Part shown: in pieces, positions 54,078-63,973 of the stretch
Layout of the letters: each line of letters opens with the position of its first letter
How positions within the stretch are numbered: position 1 is the stretch's first letter
The notes under the pieces: model-generated
The model's input: only the letters and a program-made list of their open reading frames with translations
Told to the model about the DNA's origin: nothing
The model's database searches: none
Position numbers and translations under genes: made by a program
Assembly (NCBI RefSeq): GCF_023558375.1
Contig: NZ_CP083761.1
Span: 3,522,501 to 3,586,500, forward strand
DNA from: Chroococcidiopsis sp. CCMEE 29
Lineage (GTDB): Bacteria > Cyanobacteriota > Cyanobacteriia > Cyanobacteriales > Chroococcidiopsidaceae
DNA: 64,000 nucleotides
Direction: 5' to 3'

Positions 54078-56177
54078 GTGTTAACCAATGCTTGGTCATT
54101 TTATAGAAATGCCGCAACACACCAGAGTAGGTATAGACCCCAATGCCGCCTTAGAAAGTATGTAGTTATCATTGCTAAGAGTGCCAGCAATGAAAAAATC
54201 TTTCTCGTTGCCACCACACCGCCGAATCAACCAGAGCGATCGCCAGAATACCCGGTCAGATTAATGCAGCATCAAGACTCCGCCCAATTGGGACACCGGA
54301 TTAATCAAATTATTGTGCGTAGCTCTGATGCGGAAACAGTGCTGCAGCAGATCGCGCAGACGTTAGGAGAAGCTTTCCAGGTAGACTGCTGCTTGGTGGT
54401 GATTAAGGCTGAGGAGCAGGAGACAGCCAAATTTGGCTGTTGGTATTCTGAACACGATTCAGTATTGCCGCCGCCAGAGCAGCTAACAGCTATGATGCAA
54501 ACGGGTTCTGACCCCCTGGTCATTAGTGACGACATGAATGCTATTGAACCTAATAGTTTGGCAGAATGGCAACTACCCTCATCAGGACAGGCTATCTTAC
54601 AAATCCCTACCTGGTTTCAAGGCAAGACAAATGGAGTGATTAGCCTACTCCGATCGCAGCCCTACGATTGGAGCGAGTTAGAAAAACAAACTGCTAAAGC
54701 TGTGGCGGCGTCAGTGGCGATCGCTATTTCCCAAGTTGAACAAACTAGATTGCTTGCCTCTCTACAGCAGCAATTGCACAATTCAACTCAGTACAAAAAC
54801 TTGCTCACCCAGATAACGACCGCCAGCCGTAGCTCCTTAGAGTTGAATCAAATCCTCCAGTTGGCGATCGCTAGCACGGCTCAAATCCTCCAAGTGGAGC
54901 GCGGTCTGATCCTCATGTTGAAATATGCTGACCCACTGTTAAAGATCCGCTCTAGAGAAAAAATTCCTAAAGCCAAAGCTACGGTTGTTTGTGAGCAGAC
55001 AAATGATTCCGATTTAGGCAGACAAGAAAGCCACAGTAACTCTAGCACTCTATTGAACCAATCCTTCTGGATATCCGAGTGTTTATTGTGCCAGCATGCA
55101 TTCACTAGCTCCCCCAGTCCAGTGGTGATTTCCGATCAAACCGACCAGCTGAAACTTAAACTAGCAAATGGTATTGCACCAATTTTTGATTTTACTCTCC
55201 TACCCTCGCTGCTGATCTTACCGTTGGAGAGCCAAGGTACAGTACTAGGGTTTTTAGTGCTACAGCACTCTAGCGATCGCTGCTGGCACCAAGAGGAAAT
55301 AGCACTTGTAGAACTAATCAGTGCCCAACTCAGTACTGCCATTATTCAGAGCCAGACGCTGCGCCAGGTGCAATCCCTGGTAGAAGAACGCACAACCCAA
55401 CTACAGCGCAGTTTAGAAATCCAGGGAAAATTATATGAAAAAACACGCCAGCAAATCGACCAAATGCGGCAACTCAACCAGTTAAAGGATGAATTCCTCA
55501 GCACCATGAGTCACGAATTACGCACACCCTTGACCAACATCAGCTTGGCGATTCGGATGTTGCGTCAACCAGGAATTCCCGCAGAGCGTCAAGCTAGGTA
55601 CCTAGATATTCTGGAGCAGCAGTGTAATCAGGAAATCAACTTAATCAATGACTTACTTAAGCTCCAGCAACTAGAGTCTCAGCAAGCCACCCTTAAACTA
55701 GAAACTATAGACATCAAAGCTAAAATCCACGACTTAGGTCAGGCTTTTGAGCAGAAATGGGCGGATAAGGGATTAACTATTACGATAGATTTACCAAAAA
55801 CGTCGCTGCTAGTGGAAACTGATGTCGAAAGTTTTGAGCGCATCCTGCAGGAACTATTGACTAATGCTGGGAAGTACTCTGACCCCGACACTAATGTAGT
55901 CTTGAGAGTAACTAACCAAGTCCATCAACAGATCCATCAAACTGTTATTACTCTAACTAACATTGGCTCTGGCATTTCCTCAGAGGAGGCGAATTATATA
56001 TTTGATAAGTTCCGGCGTGGTCAAGGTGTCACTCAAAACGCCATTCAAGGCACTGGTTTGGGGCTTGCTTTGGTAAAGTGTTTAGTACAGCATTTGAATG
56101 GCACTATTGATGTTGCCAGCAGCGCGATTAGCAATTCTTCCTCTTACGAAACCTGTTTTACCCTTACTTTGCCCTAG
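54078..56177 (+). CDS. GAF-domain sensor histidine kinase
   Basis: The protein has two GAF-like domains (about residues 75-215 and 245-430) that bind small ligands or tetrapyrroles, then a coiled segment (VEERTTQLQRSLEIQGKLYE). HisKA follows with the phospho-His in TMSHELRTPLTNISLAIRML, and HATPase_c with N box ELLTNAGKYS and G boxes IFDKFRRGQG and GTGLGLALVKCLVQ. No transmembrane segment is seen. The open frame starts at GTG 54078, but the first 62 codons are not clearly protein-like, and ATG 54264 (MQHQDSAQLGHRI) is a plausible real start. No response regulator is adjacent. Confidence 0.9.
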   Translation: MLTNAWSFYRNAATHQSRYRPQCRLRKYVVIIAKSASNEKIFLVATTPPNQPERSPEYPVRLMQHQDSAQLGHRINQIIVRSSDAETVLQQIAQTLGEAFQVDCCLVVIKAEEQETAKFGCWYSEHDSVLPPPEQLTAMMQTGSDPLVISDDMNAIEPNSLAEWQLPSSGQAILQIPTWFQGKTNGVISLLRSQPYDWSELEKQTAKAVAASVAIAISQVEQTRLLASLQQQLHNSTQYKNLLTQITTASRSSLELNQILQLAIASTAQILQVERGLILMLKYADPLLKIRSREKIPKAKATVVCEQTNDSDLGRQESHSNSSTLLNQSFWISECLLCQHAFTSSPSPVVISDQTDQLKLKLANGIAPIFDFTLLPSLLILPLESQGTVLGFLVLQHSSDRCWHQEEIALVELISAQLSTAIIQSQTLRQVQSLVEERTTQLQRSLEIQGKLYEKTRQQIDQMRQLNQLKDEFLSTMSHELRTPLTNISLAIRMLRQPGIPAERQARYLDILEQQCNQEINLINDLLKLQQLESQQATLKLETIDIKAKIHDLGQAFEQKWADKGLTITIDLPKTSLLVETDVESFERILQELLTNAGKYSDPDTNVVLRVTNQVHQQIHQTVITLTNIGSGISSEEANYIFDKFRRGQGVTQNAIQGTGLGLALVKCLVQHLNGTIDVASSAISNSSSYETCFTLTLP

Positions 56178-56209
56178 TTTTTCGCTACTCGTTAAATCCC
56201 AAGCCAACT

Positions 56210-56806
56210 GTGACTGAACAACACCAACCCAACCTAGAACTTGATTTTGCCGCTCATACTAATGACTGGGGTGAAGAACCCAATTTAGTTGCTGAACCAG
56301 CTCTCGATCAGGCTGTGGAAGTGCAAACTCAACCAGTAGCAGAGCGACAGCGACAAATTACTGCAAAGATTCAAATTTTGCAGCCAGTTGAGCAAGTATG
56401 GCAAGTCTTGACAGACTATGAAGCCTTGGCTAGCTTTATTCCCAATCTTGCTAAGAGTCGTCGGCTTGAGCATCCAACTGGAGGAATCCGCCTTGAGCAA
56501 GTCGGCACTCAGCGCTTGCTACGCTTTAATTTTTCGGCTCGTGTAGTTTTAGATTTAGAGGAAAAGTTTCCCCATGAAATTAATTTCAACATGGTTGAGG
56601 GGGATTTTAAAGCGTTTTCTGGCAGCTGGCTGTTAAAGCCTTCACTTGCAGAGCAAGCGGGAACACATCTCTGCTACAGCGTGCGTGTTTGGCCTAAACT
56701 TACCATGCCTGTTGCAATTATTGAGCGCCGTCTTTCCAGCGACATGCGCTTAAACCTATTAGCAATTCGCCAGCGAGTAGAACAGCTGTTTGCGACAGCT
56801 AGCTAA
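56210..56806 (+). CDS. SRPBCC-fold protein (polyketide cyclase/COQ10-like)
   Basis: The 198-aa protein starts at GTG 56210, 32 bp after the kinase. An acidic N-terminal about 45 residues precede a START/SRPBCC domain: ITAKIQILQPVEQVWQVLTD, FIPNLAKSRRLEHPTGGIRL, FNMVEGDFKAFSGSWLL and RVWPKLTMPVAIIERRLSSD. Such proteins bind hydrophobic ligands; cyanobacterial members are poorly studied. The short gap suggests coexpression with the kinase. Confidence 0.85.
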   Translation: MTEQHQPNLELDFAAHTNDWGEEPNLVAEPALDQAVEVQTQPVAERQRQITAKIQILQPVEQVWQVLTDYEALASFIPNLAKSRRLEHPTGGIRLEQVGTQRLLRFNFSARVVLDLEEKFPHEINFNMVEGDFKAFSGSWLLKPSLAEQAGTHLCYSVRVWPKLTMPVAIIERRLSSDMRLNLLAIRQRVEQLFATAS

Positions 56807-56841
56807 ATTTAAACCGCAGTTAGCACATTAATAAAAAGTAA

Positions 56842-56914
56842 TACCCCCAGGGGAATTCGAATCCCCGTCGCCTCCGTGAAAGGGAGGTGTCCTAGGCCTC
56901 TAGACGATGGGGGC
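56842..56914 (-). tRNA. trnE: tRNA-Glu (TTC)
   Basis: The minus strand folds as a standard tRNA with acceptor GCCCCCA/TGGGGGT, D arm with GTCTAGAGGCCTAGGAC, anticodon loop CTTTCAC giving TTC, and T loop GGGGATTCGAATTCCCC. It is 73 nt and CCA is not encoded. In cyanobacteria tRNA-Glu also feeds the C5 pathway of tetrapyrrole synthesis. Confidence 0.97.
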
Positions 56915-57011
56915 ATCTAGATCGCACTTTTATTAAGGTAGCGAATACCACTGCGTCTGTCAATACCTGAACAAAAAAACCCTAAATTAATTTTTGGCAG
57001 CACCATAGATC

Positions 57012-57290
57012 TTAAGCCAGATCAGAGGAGTTACGCAGACGCATCAGTTGGCGCCGCATTTGGGGAGAAGCTTCTAGTTCTGATATTTCCTGAGCTTCAA
57101 CCTGAGCTTGCAGAGGTTCAAGATAGTCGTCAGCACCCACTGTAAAGGCTTCAATCAGCAATTCTAATAGCTTGTCGCGATCGCGTAGGATGCACTTTTC
57201 CTCAATCAACCGAAACTTGAGGTGAATTTCACACTCATAAACCCCAACTTCAAACTTGTTATCTTGGTGTGATGCTGCTTTAGATGTCAT
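57012..57290 (-). CDS. Npun_R1517-like small regulatory protein
   Basis: The start is taken at MTSKAASHQDNKFEVG (57290); the frame extends to 57344. The 92-aa protein contains VGVYECEIHLKFRLIEEKCI, DKLLELLIEAFTVGADDYLE and ASPQMRRQLMRLRN. This matches, from memory, a small family described as Npun_R1517-type heterocyst differentiation regulators, which also occurs outside heterocyst formers. No DNA-binding motif is evident to me. The call is moderate. Confidence 0.65.
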   Translation of the reverse strand: MTSKAASHQDNKFEVGVYECEIHLKFRLIEEKCILRDRDKLLELLIEAFTVGADDYLEPLQAQVEAQEISELEASPQMRRQLMRLRNSSDLA

Positions 57291-57344
57291 GTTTTCAAAC
57301 AATTCCCAGTTTTGCAATAAGTAGAAAATGATAATATGTCTCAA

Positions 57345-57856
57345 CCAAAACTGTTTTAAGCTTTTTTATACAAAGTTTCGACACTTGGTGAGGCTAAAAC
57401 CTCTGTAGGACAAGGCTGTTGTCATCGCATTTACTAGTATCGTATTAGTCTCTGAGCTAGAAAAATTAAAACTTTCCTGCCAAGGTTCTAATATCGATAT
57501 CTCATTAAATTAATAGAGACAATTACTATTATTGGATTTTTAAGATTGAATACAGTAAAGTTTATGTAAGGAGTTTGTGAGTCTTTTAAAAGATTTTTTA
57601 ATCAAGCTTCTATTTACGGACGTGAAGGTTGCTCTTGTTACAGAGGCTGTTAGCTATCTCAACCCAGAAGTAGAAGTACAAGGATTCCTCAATCCAAAAT
57701 CACGCTACTTTGCAAGGGCGGGGGGAACCCCCGCACGCAAGTGGCTCCCAAAGCTAAAATCCAAAATTAGTAGCATTAACGACAAGCTCACCGTATAACG
57801 CTCTAGATTTTAAGGATAAGAGTGGATCATGGTTAAGATTTAGGAGATTACTGCTG
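57345..57856. other. Interval with one doubtful small frame and G-rich palindrome
   Basis: It includes a frame at 57577-57798 (listed separately) and a GCGGGGGGAACCCCCGC palindrome near 57717-57733. AGGAGATTACTGCTG precedes the leuD start. AATCCAAAATC units lie at 57690 and 57755. Confidence 0.4.
57577..57798 (+). CDS. Doubtful small protein
   Basis: A 73-aa frame begins at GTG with AAGGAG three bases upstream, which favours translation. The first half (MSLLKDFLIKLLFTDVKVAL) looks protein-like. The second half runs through intergenic-type repeats (LNPKS, RAGGTPARKW, KLKSK), so the natural 3' end may have been replaced. No family recognised. Confidence 0.3.
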   Translation: MSLLKDFLIKLLFTDVKVALVTEAVSYLNPEVEVQGFLNPKSRYFARAGGTPARKWLPKLKSKISSINDKLTV

Positions 57857-58399
57857 ATGAGTGCTTGTGTTCGCGGTGTAATTTTTGTTGTAGATGACAA
57901 CATCGATACCGATCAAATTATTCCAGCTGAGTACTTGACCCTGGTTCCTTCCAAGCCTGACGAGTATGAAAAGCTAGGCAGTTATGCGATGGCTGGCTTA
58001 CCAGATCGCTATGGTAAATTCATTCCTCCAGAAGAGACGAAGACACCCTACCCCATTATTGTTGCAGGGGAAAACTTTGGCTGCGGTTCTTCCCGGGAAC
58101 ATGCACCCATAGCCTTGGGAGCCTCAGGAGTAAAGGCAGTGGTTGCTCAGTCCTACGCCAGGATCTTTTTCCGCAATTGTGCTGCAACTGGTGAATTGTA
58201 CCCTTGGGAGTCAACTGAGCGCCTGTGCGATCGCTTTAAAACAGGACAAGAAGTGACAATTGACTTTGAACGAAACCAAATCATTAACCACACACTAGAC
58301 GAGGTATACAACCTCAAACCCCTGGGAGAAGTTAAACCCGTCATTGATGCTGGAGGTATTTTTGCTTACGCTCGTCAGACAGGAATGATCCCCCGCTAG
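57857..58399 (+). CDS. leuD: 3-isopropylmalate dehydratase small subunit
   Basis: LeuD with the large subunit LeuC isomerises 2- to 3-isopropylmalate in leucine synthesis. The 180-aa protein has VVDDNIDTDQIIPAEYLTLV, GENFGCGSSREHAPIALG (swivel-domain substrate loop), and SYARIFFRNCAATGELY. LeuC is not in the window. Homoaconitase-type small subunits are similar, so the substrate is set by family majority. It is 125 bp upstream of ndhM on the same strand. Confidence 0.9.
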   Translation: MSACVRGVIFVVDDNIDTDQIIPAEYLTLVPSKPDEYEKLGSYAMAGLPDRYGKFIPPEETKTPYPIIVAGENFGCGSSREHAPIALGASGVKAVVAQSYARIFFRNCAATGELYPWESTERLCDRFKTGQEVTIDFERNQIINHTLDEVYNLKPLGEVKPVIDAGGIFAYARQTGMIPR

Positions 58400-58524
58400 G
58401 CAATCGTCTACTTAGGGTGATTGTTCTAACTAAAGTTAAGTGCTGCCGGGTCAACAAGGTTAGTGCTATGCAGATAGGGTTTAAAATGGGTTGAGTGTGA
58501 TTAAACTAGTTAAATCATCTAGCT

Positions 58525-58884
58525 ATGGAAGAAGAGCTGCTCCTCAAATCTACAACCCGCCATATCCGTATTTTTTCTGCTGAAGTCAACAAGGAAGGCG
58601 AACTCGTTCCTAGCAACCAGGTTTTAACACTGGATGTTGACCCAGATAATGAATTTAACTGGAACGAAGATGCTTTGCAAAATGTTTACCGCAAGTTTGA
58701 TGAACTGGTAGAGTCTTACAGTGGAGCGGATTTAACAGATTATAATCTACGGCGCATCGGCTCAGATTTGGAACATTTCGTGCGCTCGCTGTTGCAAAGT
58801 GGTCAAATCAGCTATAACCTTACTGGACGAGTGATTAACTACAGCATGGGATTGTCGCAAGTTGCCGTCGAAGACAGCAAATAA
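58525..58884 (+). CDS. ndhM: NAD(P)H-quinone oxidoreductase subunit M
   Basis: NdhM is a cyanobacterial and plastid-specific subunit of the NDH-1 complex for respiration and cyclic electron flow. The 119-aa protein reads [60 protein letters not shown] and [20 protein letters not shown], near-canonical throughout. It is peripheral on the thylakoid stromal/cytoplasmic side. Confidence 0.97.
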   Translation: MEEELLLKSTTRHIRIFSAEVNKEGELVPSNQVLTLDVDPDNEFNWNEDALQNVYRKFDELVESYSGADLTDYNLRRIGSDLEHFVRSLLQSGQISYNLTGRVINYSMGLSQVAVEDSK

Positions 58885-59025
58885 ATGAACACTGCTGCAC
58901 TACAAAAATTTTTAGAACCTCAATTGTAAGTGCAAAGCAATTTTTCAGATCTTTACCCTTGTTGAAAGCGCTAAAATTTGAAACCTTTGATTTGAGGGCA
59001 TTGCAAGGAAAATAACTTTAGATTT

Positions 59026-59298
59026 CTACCACCATTGGCGATTTCCTTCTTCGTCAACTCGTGCTTGCCGAATTGCATCAGATATTTCTTCTGCATCTTT
59101 AACATGGTGAAGAGCCTTTTCTTCACCATCAGGCTCTTCGACAACGAAGTAGGTTGGAACTTCAATTTGGTCACCAGTGATGTCAGGAGAATCCACTGCA
59201 ACTTGTTGTGCCTTTTCTTCAACCGTTTGCTGTTCATCAGCAATGACATCACCCGGATTGACTGAACGGTGAGTTTCTTTTTCTTGTTCGTTACTCAT
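59026..59298 (-). CDS. Small acidic hypothetical protein
   Basis: The start is taken at ATG 59298 (MSNEQEKETHRSVNPGD); the longer frame to 59457 adds unlikely sequence. The 90-aa product is acidic with EKAQQVAVDSPDITGDQIEV, YFVVEEPDGEEKALHHVKDA and EEISDAIRQARVDEEGNRQW. I do not recognise the family. It is soluble, without signal peptide. Confidence 0.65.
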   Translation of the reverse strand: MSNEQEKETHRSVNPGDVIADEQQTVEEKAQQVAVDSPDITGDQIEVPTYFVVEEPDGEEKALHHVKDAEEISDAIRQARVDEEGNRQWW

Positions 59299-60213
59299 AA
59301 TTTTTGAAATGATTGTGTAAAGCTGAACTATTTTACTCAGACTAGAAAAGTACTCATGCGATCGCATCTTTCCAAAGTGGTAATTGTTGAGAAATTTTCT
59401 GGAGCGCAAGGAATACCGAGGTATTACAGAAATTAATTCAAGCTGATTTATACACAAGTGAAAGTATTTTGCATGTAAATTAAATGCCTACGTACTCTCC
59501 CAAGCAACAGGAAAAATTATTTATTACTACAATTTAAAACCTATAAATTCTAACCAATAATAAAAATAATCTAATCTTATCGATGTGAGTAAATAATCTT
59601 TGCTCGTTTTAAGAGCTATAAATTAGAATTTAAGTCTAATGCTTCGAATGGCATAACTCCAAAACACCATCGATTATTGCAGTTATCCTAGCAGTGCTCG
59701 AAGCTGATATAGCAATCCTAAATAAATTGTGAGATCTGAGATGATACTGTTTTCGGTTAAGCCGGCTACAAATGGCTACTCTGAAAATAGCTCACAACAC
59801 CAGTTGTTCAATGCAAAATCTAAAATCCAAAATTGGTAGGGCATCTTGCCTGTGCAGGCTGGAAGCCTGCCCCACAAATCAAATTAGATTGCTACATAGC
59901 ACAGTTGTCTTGTAAATAAAAAGAATCTTAAAATCAAATAGAAAGTAGCCACTAGCATAGAGAAGCCAGTAACCCAAAGTTTCTGGGCAGCAGCAAGCAA
60001 GAATGAAGGTCAAGACTGCGTTAAAAATCAACACTCAACTTTGGTGCTTCAATTATGCAGTCCTCATAGTAATGGGGAAAATCCTGCTTTTTATAAAGAA
60101 TGGCAGAATAGCAAAATCGTGCTTCAAGCTTAGATATAGAGATATAAACGGTAATGAGTGCGCTCTATATTACTGCCGCATCTGCTTTATGAGACTTAAT
60201 ATGGCTAATCGGT
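59299..60213. other. Long gene-free interval with a dispersed element
   Basis: About 915 bp. It holds the acidic-protein promoter, AT-rich DNA, the 186-bp inverted-repeat element at 59709-59894, and the phosphatase promoter. Small frames here lack ribosome binding sites and protein-like composition. Confidence 0.5.
59709..59894. repeat. 186-bp inverted-repeat element
   Basis: The ends are ATAGCAATC and GATTGCTAC. The inner motifs TTGTGAGATCTGAG and CCCCACAAATCAAATTAGATT match those of the 74-bp element at 23334 in reverse orientation. An AATCTAAAATCCAAAAT heptamer tract and GCATCTTGCCTGTGCAGGC lie inside. Confidence 0.65.
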
Positions 60214-62628
60214 ATGCAAATTATGCAAAATGACGCAGTAACGCTCCAATGCCCAAATGACCTGTGTAAGGCTACCAATACCGAAGATGACAAATTTTGT
60301 CAGCGATGTGGCATGCCCCTGATCAAACGCTACCTGTGGGCTGTGGGAGAGGAAATCGAAGCTTGCCAAATTGGGGAGCTTGTAGCCGAGCGCTATTTGC
60401 TGAAAAGCAATCGGATTTTTTTGGATACAAAACCAGGCTTGCTACCAGAAGCCCCGTACTTAGATATTTCAAACGCAATTAAACCGTATTTGAGATTGGT
60501 TGCTTACCGACTACAAGTACCTCAGGTATACGGGTTGCTGCCTCTAAGGCAGGGAAGAAATGGTACAGAGCTCTTGCTCTTAGAGCAAGCTCCCATTTAC
60601 ACAGAGGCTGTGCCACTTGAAGGACAGCTGATGCCCGAATTGACCAGGGTTTGGAAGGAGGCATCATCAATACGACAACTGAATTGGCTATGGCAAATAG
60701 CTCAGCTGTGGCAACCTCTTAGTACTGAGGGTGTTGCCTCTAGCTTGTTTGAAACCCAGCTATTAAGAGTAGAAGGGTCGGTACTACGGTTATTGGAATT
60801 ACGATTAGATAGTTCAAGCGTACCAACCTTATCCCAATTAGGTCAATCGTGGTCGCAGTTGGTTGTAGAAGCCAAACCAAGCATTGCTAGGTTTCTTGAG
60901 CAGCTGTGCCTTGCTTTGCAACAGGGGGAGGTGCAAAGTGCAGAACAACTTGTTGCCATACTGGATCGAGGATTGGTTGAAGCCGAGAGCTCGCAAGCAC
61001 GCAGTTTAAAGATTAGCACCTGCACTGACACTGGACCCAGCCGCCAACGTAATGAAGATGCCTGCTACCCTCCCAGTCACACTACCATTGCTAAACCGCC
61101 CGAGCCAATTGCCTTAGCCATTGTCTGCGATGGCATTGGCGGACACGAGGGAGGAAATGTTGCCTCCAATCTCGCAATTGAAACTCTCCAGCAGCAAATT
61201 CAACAGCTACCACTGGATGACGCCCATTTAAACGCCACCACCCTGAGCAATCAATTAGAACGCTTTGTTTGTGTAGCCAATGACAAGATCAGTCAGCGTA
61301 ACGATAATGAATACCGCCAGGGGCGTCAACGGATGGGGACAACGCTAGTCATGGCGCTAGGGCATCTGCACGAAGTTTACATTGCCCACGTGGGTGACAG
61401 TCGTGCCTACTGGATTACCCGCACTGGTTGTCACCAAATCACACTAGACGACGACGTTGCTTCCCGTGAAGTCAGGTTAGGGTACGCCTTCTATCGTGAT
61501 GCCCTACAACAGTCATCATCTGGCTCTTTGGTGCAGGCGCTGGGCATGAGTGCATTTGTGCATCCCACAGTCCAGCGGTTTGTCCTTGACGAAGATTGTG
61601 TTTTTCTCCTCTGTTCCGATGGTCTTAGCGATTACGATCTCGTAGATCAATGCTGGGAAACAGAAATCTTACCCATTCTTGACGGCAAGGTTGATGTTGC
61701 TACTGCTAGTCAGCGACTCGTCGAGATTGGCAACACCCAAAATGGACATGATAATGTCACGGTGGGTTTGGTTTATTGTCAGGTCAGCTACTCTGAGCCA
61801 GGGACAACTGTAAGCAATTCCCTTAGTCAAGCTAGTGGGATATTAGAATCAAGTTCTCCAGCAGCAACTGTCTTGCAGGATACAAATGCACCCCAGTTAG
61901 TTGACACTGCTTCTAAACTGAATACGCAGTTACTCCCGTCTCAGACAGCCCCACGTCGTTTGTTTGTGCCGATTTTACTGGCAATAATTCTACTGCTAGG
62001 TCTAGGTGGGGGATTGCTACTAGCCTATTTAGCAAGCCAAGAAAGACTTCCCCCTTGGGCTAATTTTGGTTTTAGTCCTAAGGATGCGCGATCGCCCAAC
62101 TCTGTCTCACCAGCAACAGAAACACCAGTTTCTAGCTCTCTCCCTCTTTCTTCCTTAAACAAAGGAGCATTGCTCAAAACCACAAGTGAAGTTGTATTAA
62201 GCCGAACAGCAAAACGTCAGGATGAAGCAAGCACCTCTCCAAACCAGCAACGTTTTAGTCCCATCAACGGCGTTCTTCCCGCTGGCAGTGTGTTACAAGT
62301 TCTCGATCAACAGTCAAATCCACAGCAAGGCGATTGGTTAAATCTGAAAGTTTGCTCAATTCCACGCACGCGAACGGGTGTGACAAAACCAAATTCAGCT
62401 CAAAATACCTCTGCCCCAAAAACTGGCAACGTTCAGCCATCCCCAACCCGATCTAACTCGATGGCTGCAACTGGTTCGCGCTTGCTGCAACCAGGAGAGG
62501 AAGGCTTGATTTCAACCACCAATATTGAACGGCTGGTTCTTCCCATTTCCTCGCTGGAACCAGAACAACTGGGTAAATGTCTTGCTCCGACAACCGTTGG
62601 AGGAGAAAGCCAACCTGAACGTAATTGA
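60214..62628 (+). CDS. PP2C-type protein phosphatase with zinc ribbon and membrane anchor
   Basis: The 804-aa protein starts with a zinc ribbon (CPNDLCKATNTEDDKFCQRC, two Cys pairs). An about 250-residue region without obvious motif follows, then a PPM/PP2C domain (about 265-520): RNEDACYP, IVCDGIGGHEGGNVASNLAI, GTTLVMALGH, VGDSRAYWI, CSDGLSDYD and GHDNVTVGLVYC. The metal-binding Asp residues are present. A membrane helix (PILLAIILLLGLGGGLLLAY, about 585-605) and a Ser/Pro-rich C-terminal part follow. It should dephosphorylate Ser/Thr proteins; targets are unknown. No kinase gene is adjacent, though the middle region may be a degenerate kinase-like fold. Confidence 0.9.
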   Translation: MQIMQNDAVTLQCPNDLCKATNTEDDKFCQRCGMPLIKRYLWAVGEEIEACQIGELVAERYLLKSNRIFLDTKPGLLPEAPYLDISNAIKPYLRLVAYRLQVPQVYGLLPLRQGRNGTELLLLEQAPIYTEAVPLEGQLMPELTRVWKEASSIRQLNWLWQIAQLWQPLSTEGVASSLFETQLLRVEGSVLRLLELRLDSSSVPTLSQLGQSWSQLVVEAKPSIARFLEQLCLALQQGEVQSAEQLVAILDRGLVEAESSQARSLKISTCTDTGPSRQRNEDACYPPSHTTIAKPPEPIALAIVCDGIGGHEGGNVASNLAIETLQQQIQQLPLDDAHLNATTLSNQLERFVCVANDKISQRNDNEYRQGRQRMGTTLVMALGHLHEVYIAHVGDSRAYWITRTGCHQITLDDDVASREVRLGYAFYRDALQQSSSGSLVQALGMSAFVHPTVQRFVLDEDCVFLLCSDGLSDYDLVDQCWETEILPILDGKVDVATASQRLVEIGNTQNGHDNVTVGLVYCQVSYSEPGTTVSNSLSQASGILESSSPAATVLQDTNAPQLVDTASKLNTQLLPSQTAPRRLFVPILLAIILLLGLGGGLLLAYLASQERLPPWANFGFSPKDARSPNSVSPATETPVSSSLPLSSLNKGALLKTTSEVVLSRTAKRQDEASTSPNQQRFSPINGVLPAGSVLQVLDQQSNPQQGDWLNLKVCSIPRTRTGVTKPNSAQNTSAPKTGNVQPSPTRSNSMAATGSRLLQPGEEGLISTTNIERLVLPISSLEPEQLGKCLAPTTVGGESQPERN

Positions 62629-62636
62629 GCCAACTT

Positions 62637-62715
62637 AATGCGGCGAGGGGTCTCCCGCCTACCCTCACGGGTCAGGCGGTGATGGGGAATCGCCGCGCCT
62701 TGTGGTATAATAAAA
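62637..62715 (+). repeat. Left end of IS605-type element (hairpin DNA)
   Basis: GGTCTCCCGCCTACCCTCAC and GGGTCAGGCGGTGATGGG form imperfect hairpins just before the tnpB start. The C/G-rich left end parallels the right end at 63965-64000 (CTCCCGCCTGACCGC). Subterminal hairpins are typical of IS200/IS605 elements. Confidence 0.5.
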
Positions 62716-62721
62716 TACAAG

Positions 62722-63973
62722 ATGTTAACGTATTGCTACCGAATCAAGCCCTCGCCACAACAAGTTGCCGTCATGGACAACTGGCTTGAACTGTTGCGTA
62801 GACACTGGAATTACGCACTTGGGCAGCGTCTAGACTGGTTGCGGCGCACTCGTTGCCAGGTAGACCGCTGTACGTTTAGTGAGTGAACCGATAGGGGAGG
62901 TTCCAGAAAAAGTAGACTACTACACTCAACAATCAGCACTTAAAGAAACAAAAATACTCTTCCCCGAATACAAAGACATTTGGGCAGAGTCGCAGCAAGT
63001 TAATCTGCAACGACTTAAAAAAGCATGGGAACGTTGGTTGATTCCAGACAAATCAGGAAAAAGAGGCGGTCGCCCACGCTTTAAAAAAGCAGGTGAATTG
63101 CGTTCGTTTGTTTACCCCAGAGTTAATGACAAACGGGCAGGCGCACATATTCAAAACGGGACTGTGAAGCTATCAAAAATAGGCGAGATGCCTGTGATTA
63201 TGCATCGTCCTCTGCCTGATGGTTTCTTTCTCAAAACTTGTACTATTGTCCGCAAGGCAGATGGCTGGTATTGCTGTATATCAATGCAGGATGACACTGT
63301 ACCATCACCATTACCAGTAGAAGAAATTAAATCGGTTACTGCTATTGATGTAGGCTGCGAGAAGTTCCTCACTACAGCACAGGGCTTATCTGTCCTTGTC
63401 CCGCAGTTCTACCGCAAAGCGCAATCAATTTTAGCTACAGCGCAACGGAAGTTAGCGCGTCAAGAAAAAGGTTCTAAGAACTGGGAGAAACAGAAGAACC
63501 GAATTGCGTTATTACATTTAAAAGTGGCGAGATGCCGCAAAGAATTTCACTATCACGTTGCCCATTGGCTGTGTAAAACTTATGATTTAATATCATTTGA
63601 AAACCTCAATATTAGAGGTCTAGCTCGTACACGGCTAGCCTTATCAATACTCGATTGTGCCTGGGGCGCATTCCTACAAATTCTGCAAGCAGTGGCAGTT
63701 AAATGCGGCAAGCAAACAGTAGAAGTGTCGGCTCGTGGCAGTAGTATTGAGTGTTCTAGTTGCAGTACAAGGGTTGAGAAAACCCTAAAAGATAGAGTAC
63801 ACAAGTGTCCTAACTGTAACCTGTCGATTGATAGGGACTGGAATAGCGCACTCGTATTATTAGAGCGAGGACTCAGGACGGTTGGACTAACGTTCTCAGG
63901 CTGCGGAGGACAAGAGGTTACTCATCCCGTGAGGCAGCAATTTCTAGTTGTGAAGCTAGAAGCTCCCGCCTGA
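62722..63973 (+). pseudogene. tnpB: TnpB (RNA-guided nuclease, IS200/IS605 family), split by a frameshift
   Basis: The N-terminus lies in one frame from ATG 62722 (MLTYCYRIKPSPQQVAVMDN, WLELLRRHWNYALGQRLDWL) and stops at 62884. The rest is in the next frame from 62879 (SEPIGEVPEKVDYYTQQSAL), so about one extra base lies around 62868-62880. The RuvC residues remain (Asp in TAIDVGCEKF, Glu in ISFENLNIRG, Asp in DRDWNSALVLL), as does the zinc finger CSSC...CPNC. No tnpA is present. It is inactive unless frameshifting or internal initiation at GTG 62879 makes a shortened product. Confidence 0.85.

Noticed and set aside
60003-60233. 76-aa frame upstream of the phosphatase
   Set aside because: Overlaps the phosphatase start, lacks a ribosome binding site, and has no protein-like pattern.
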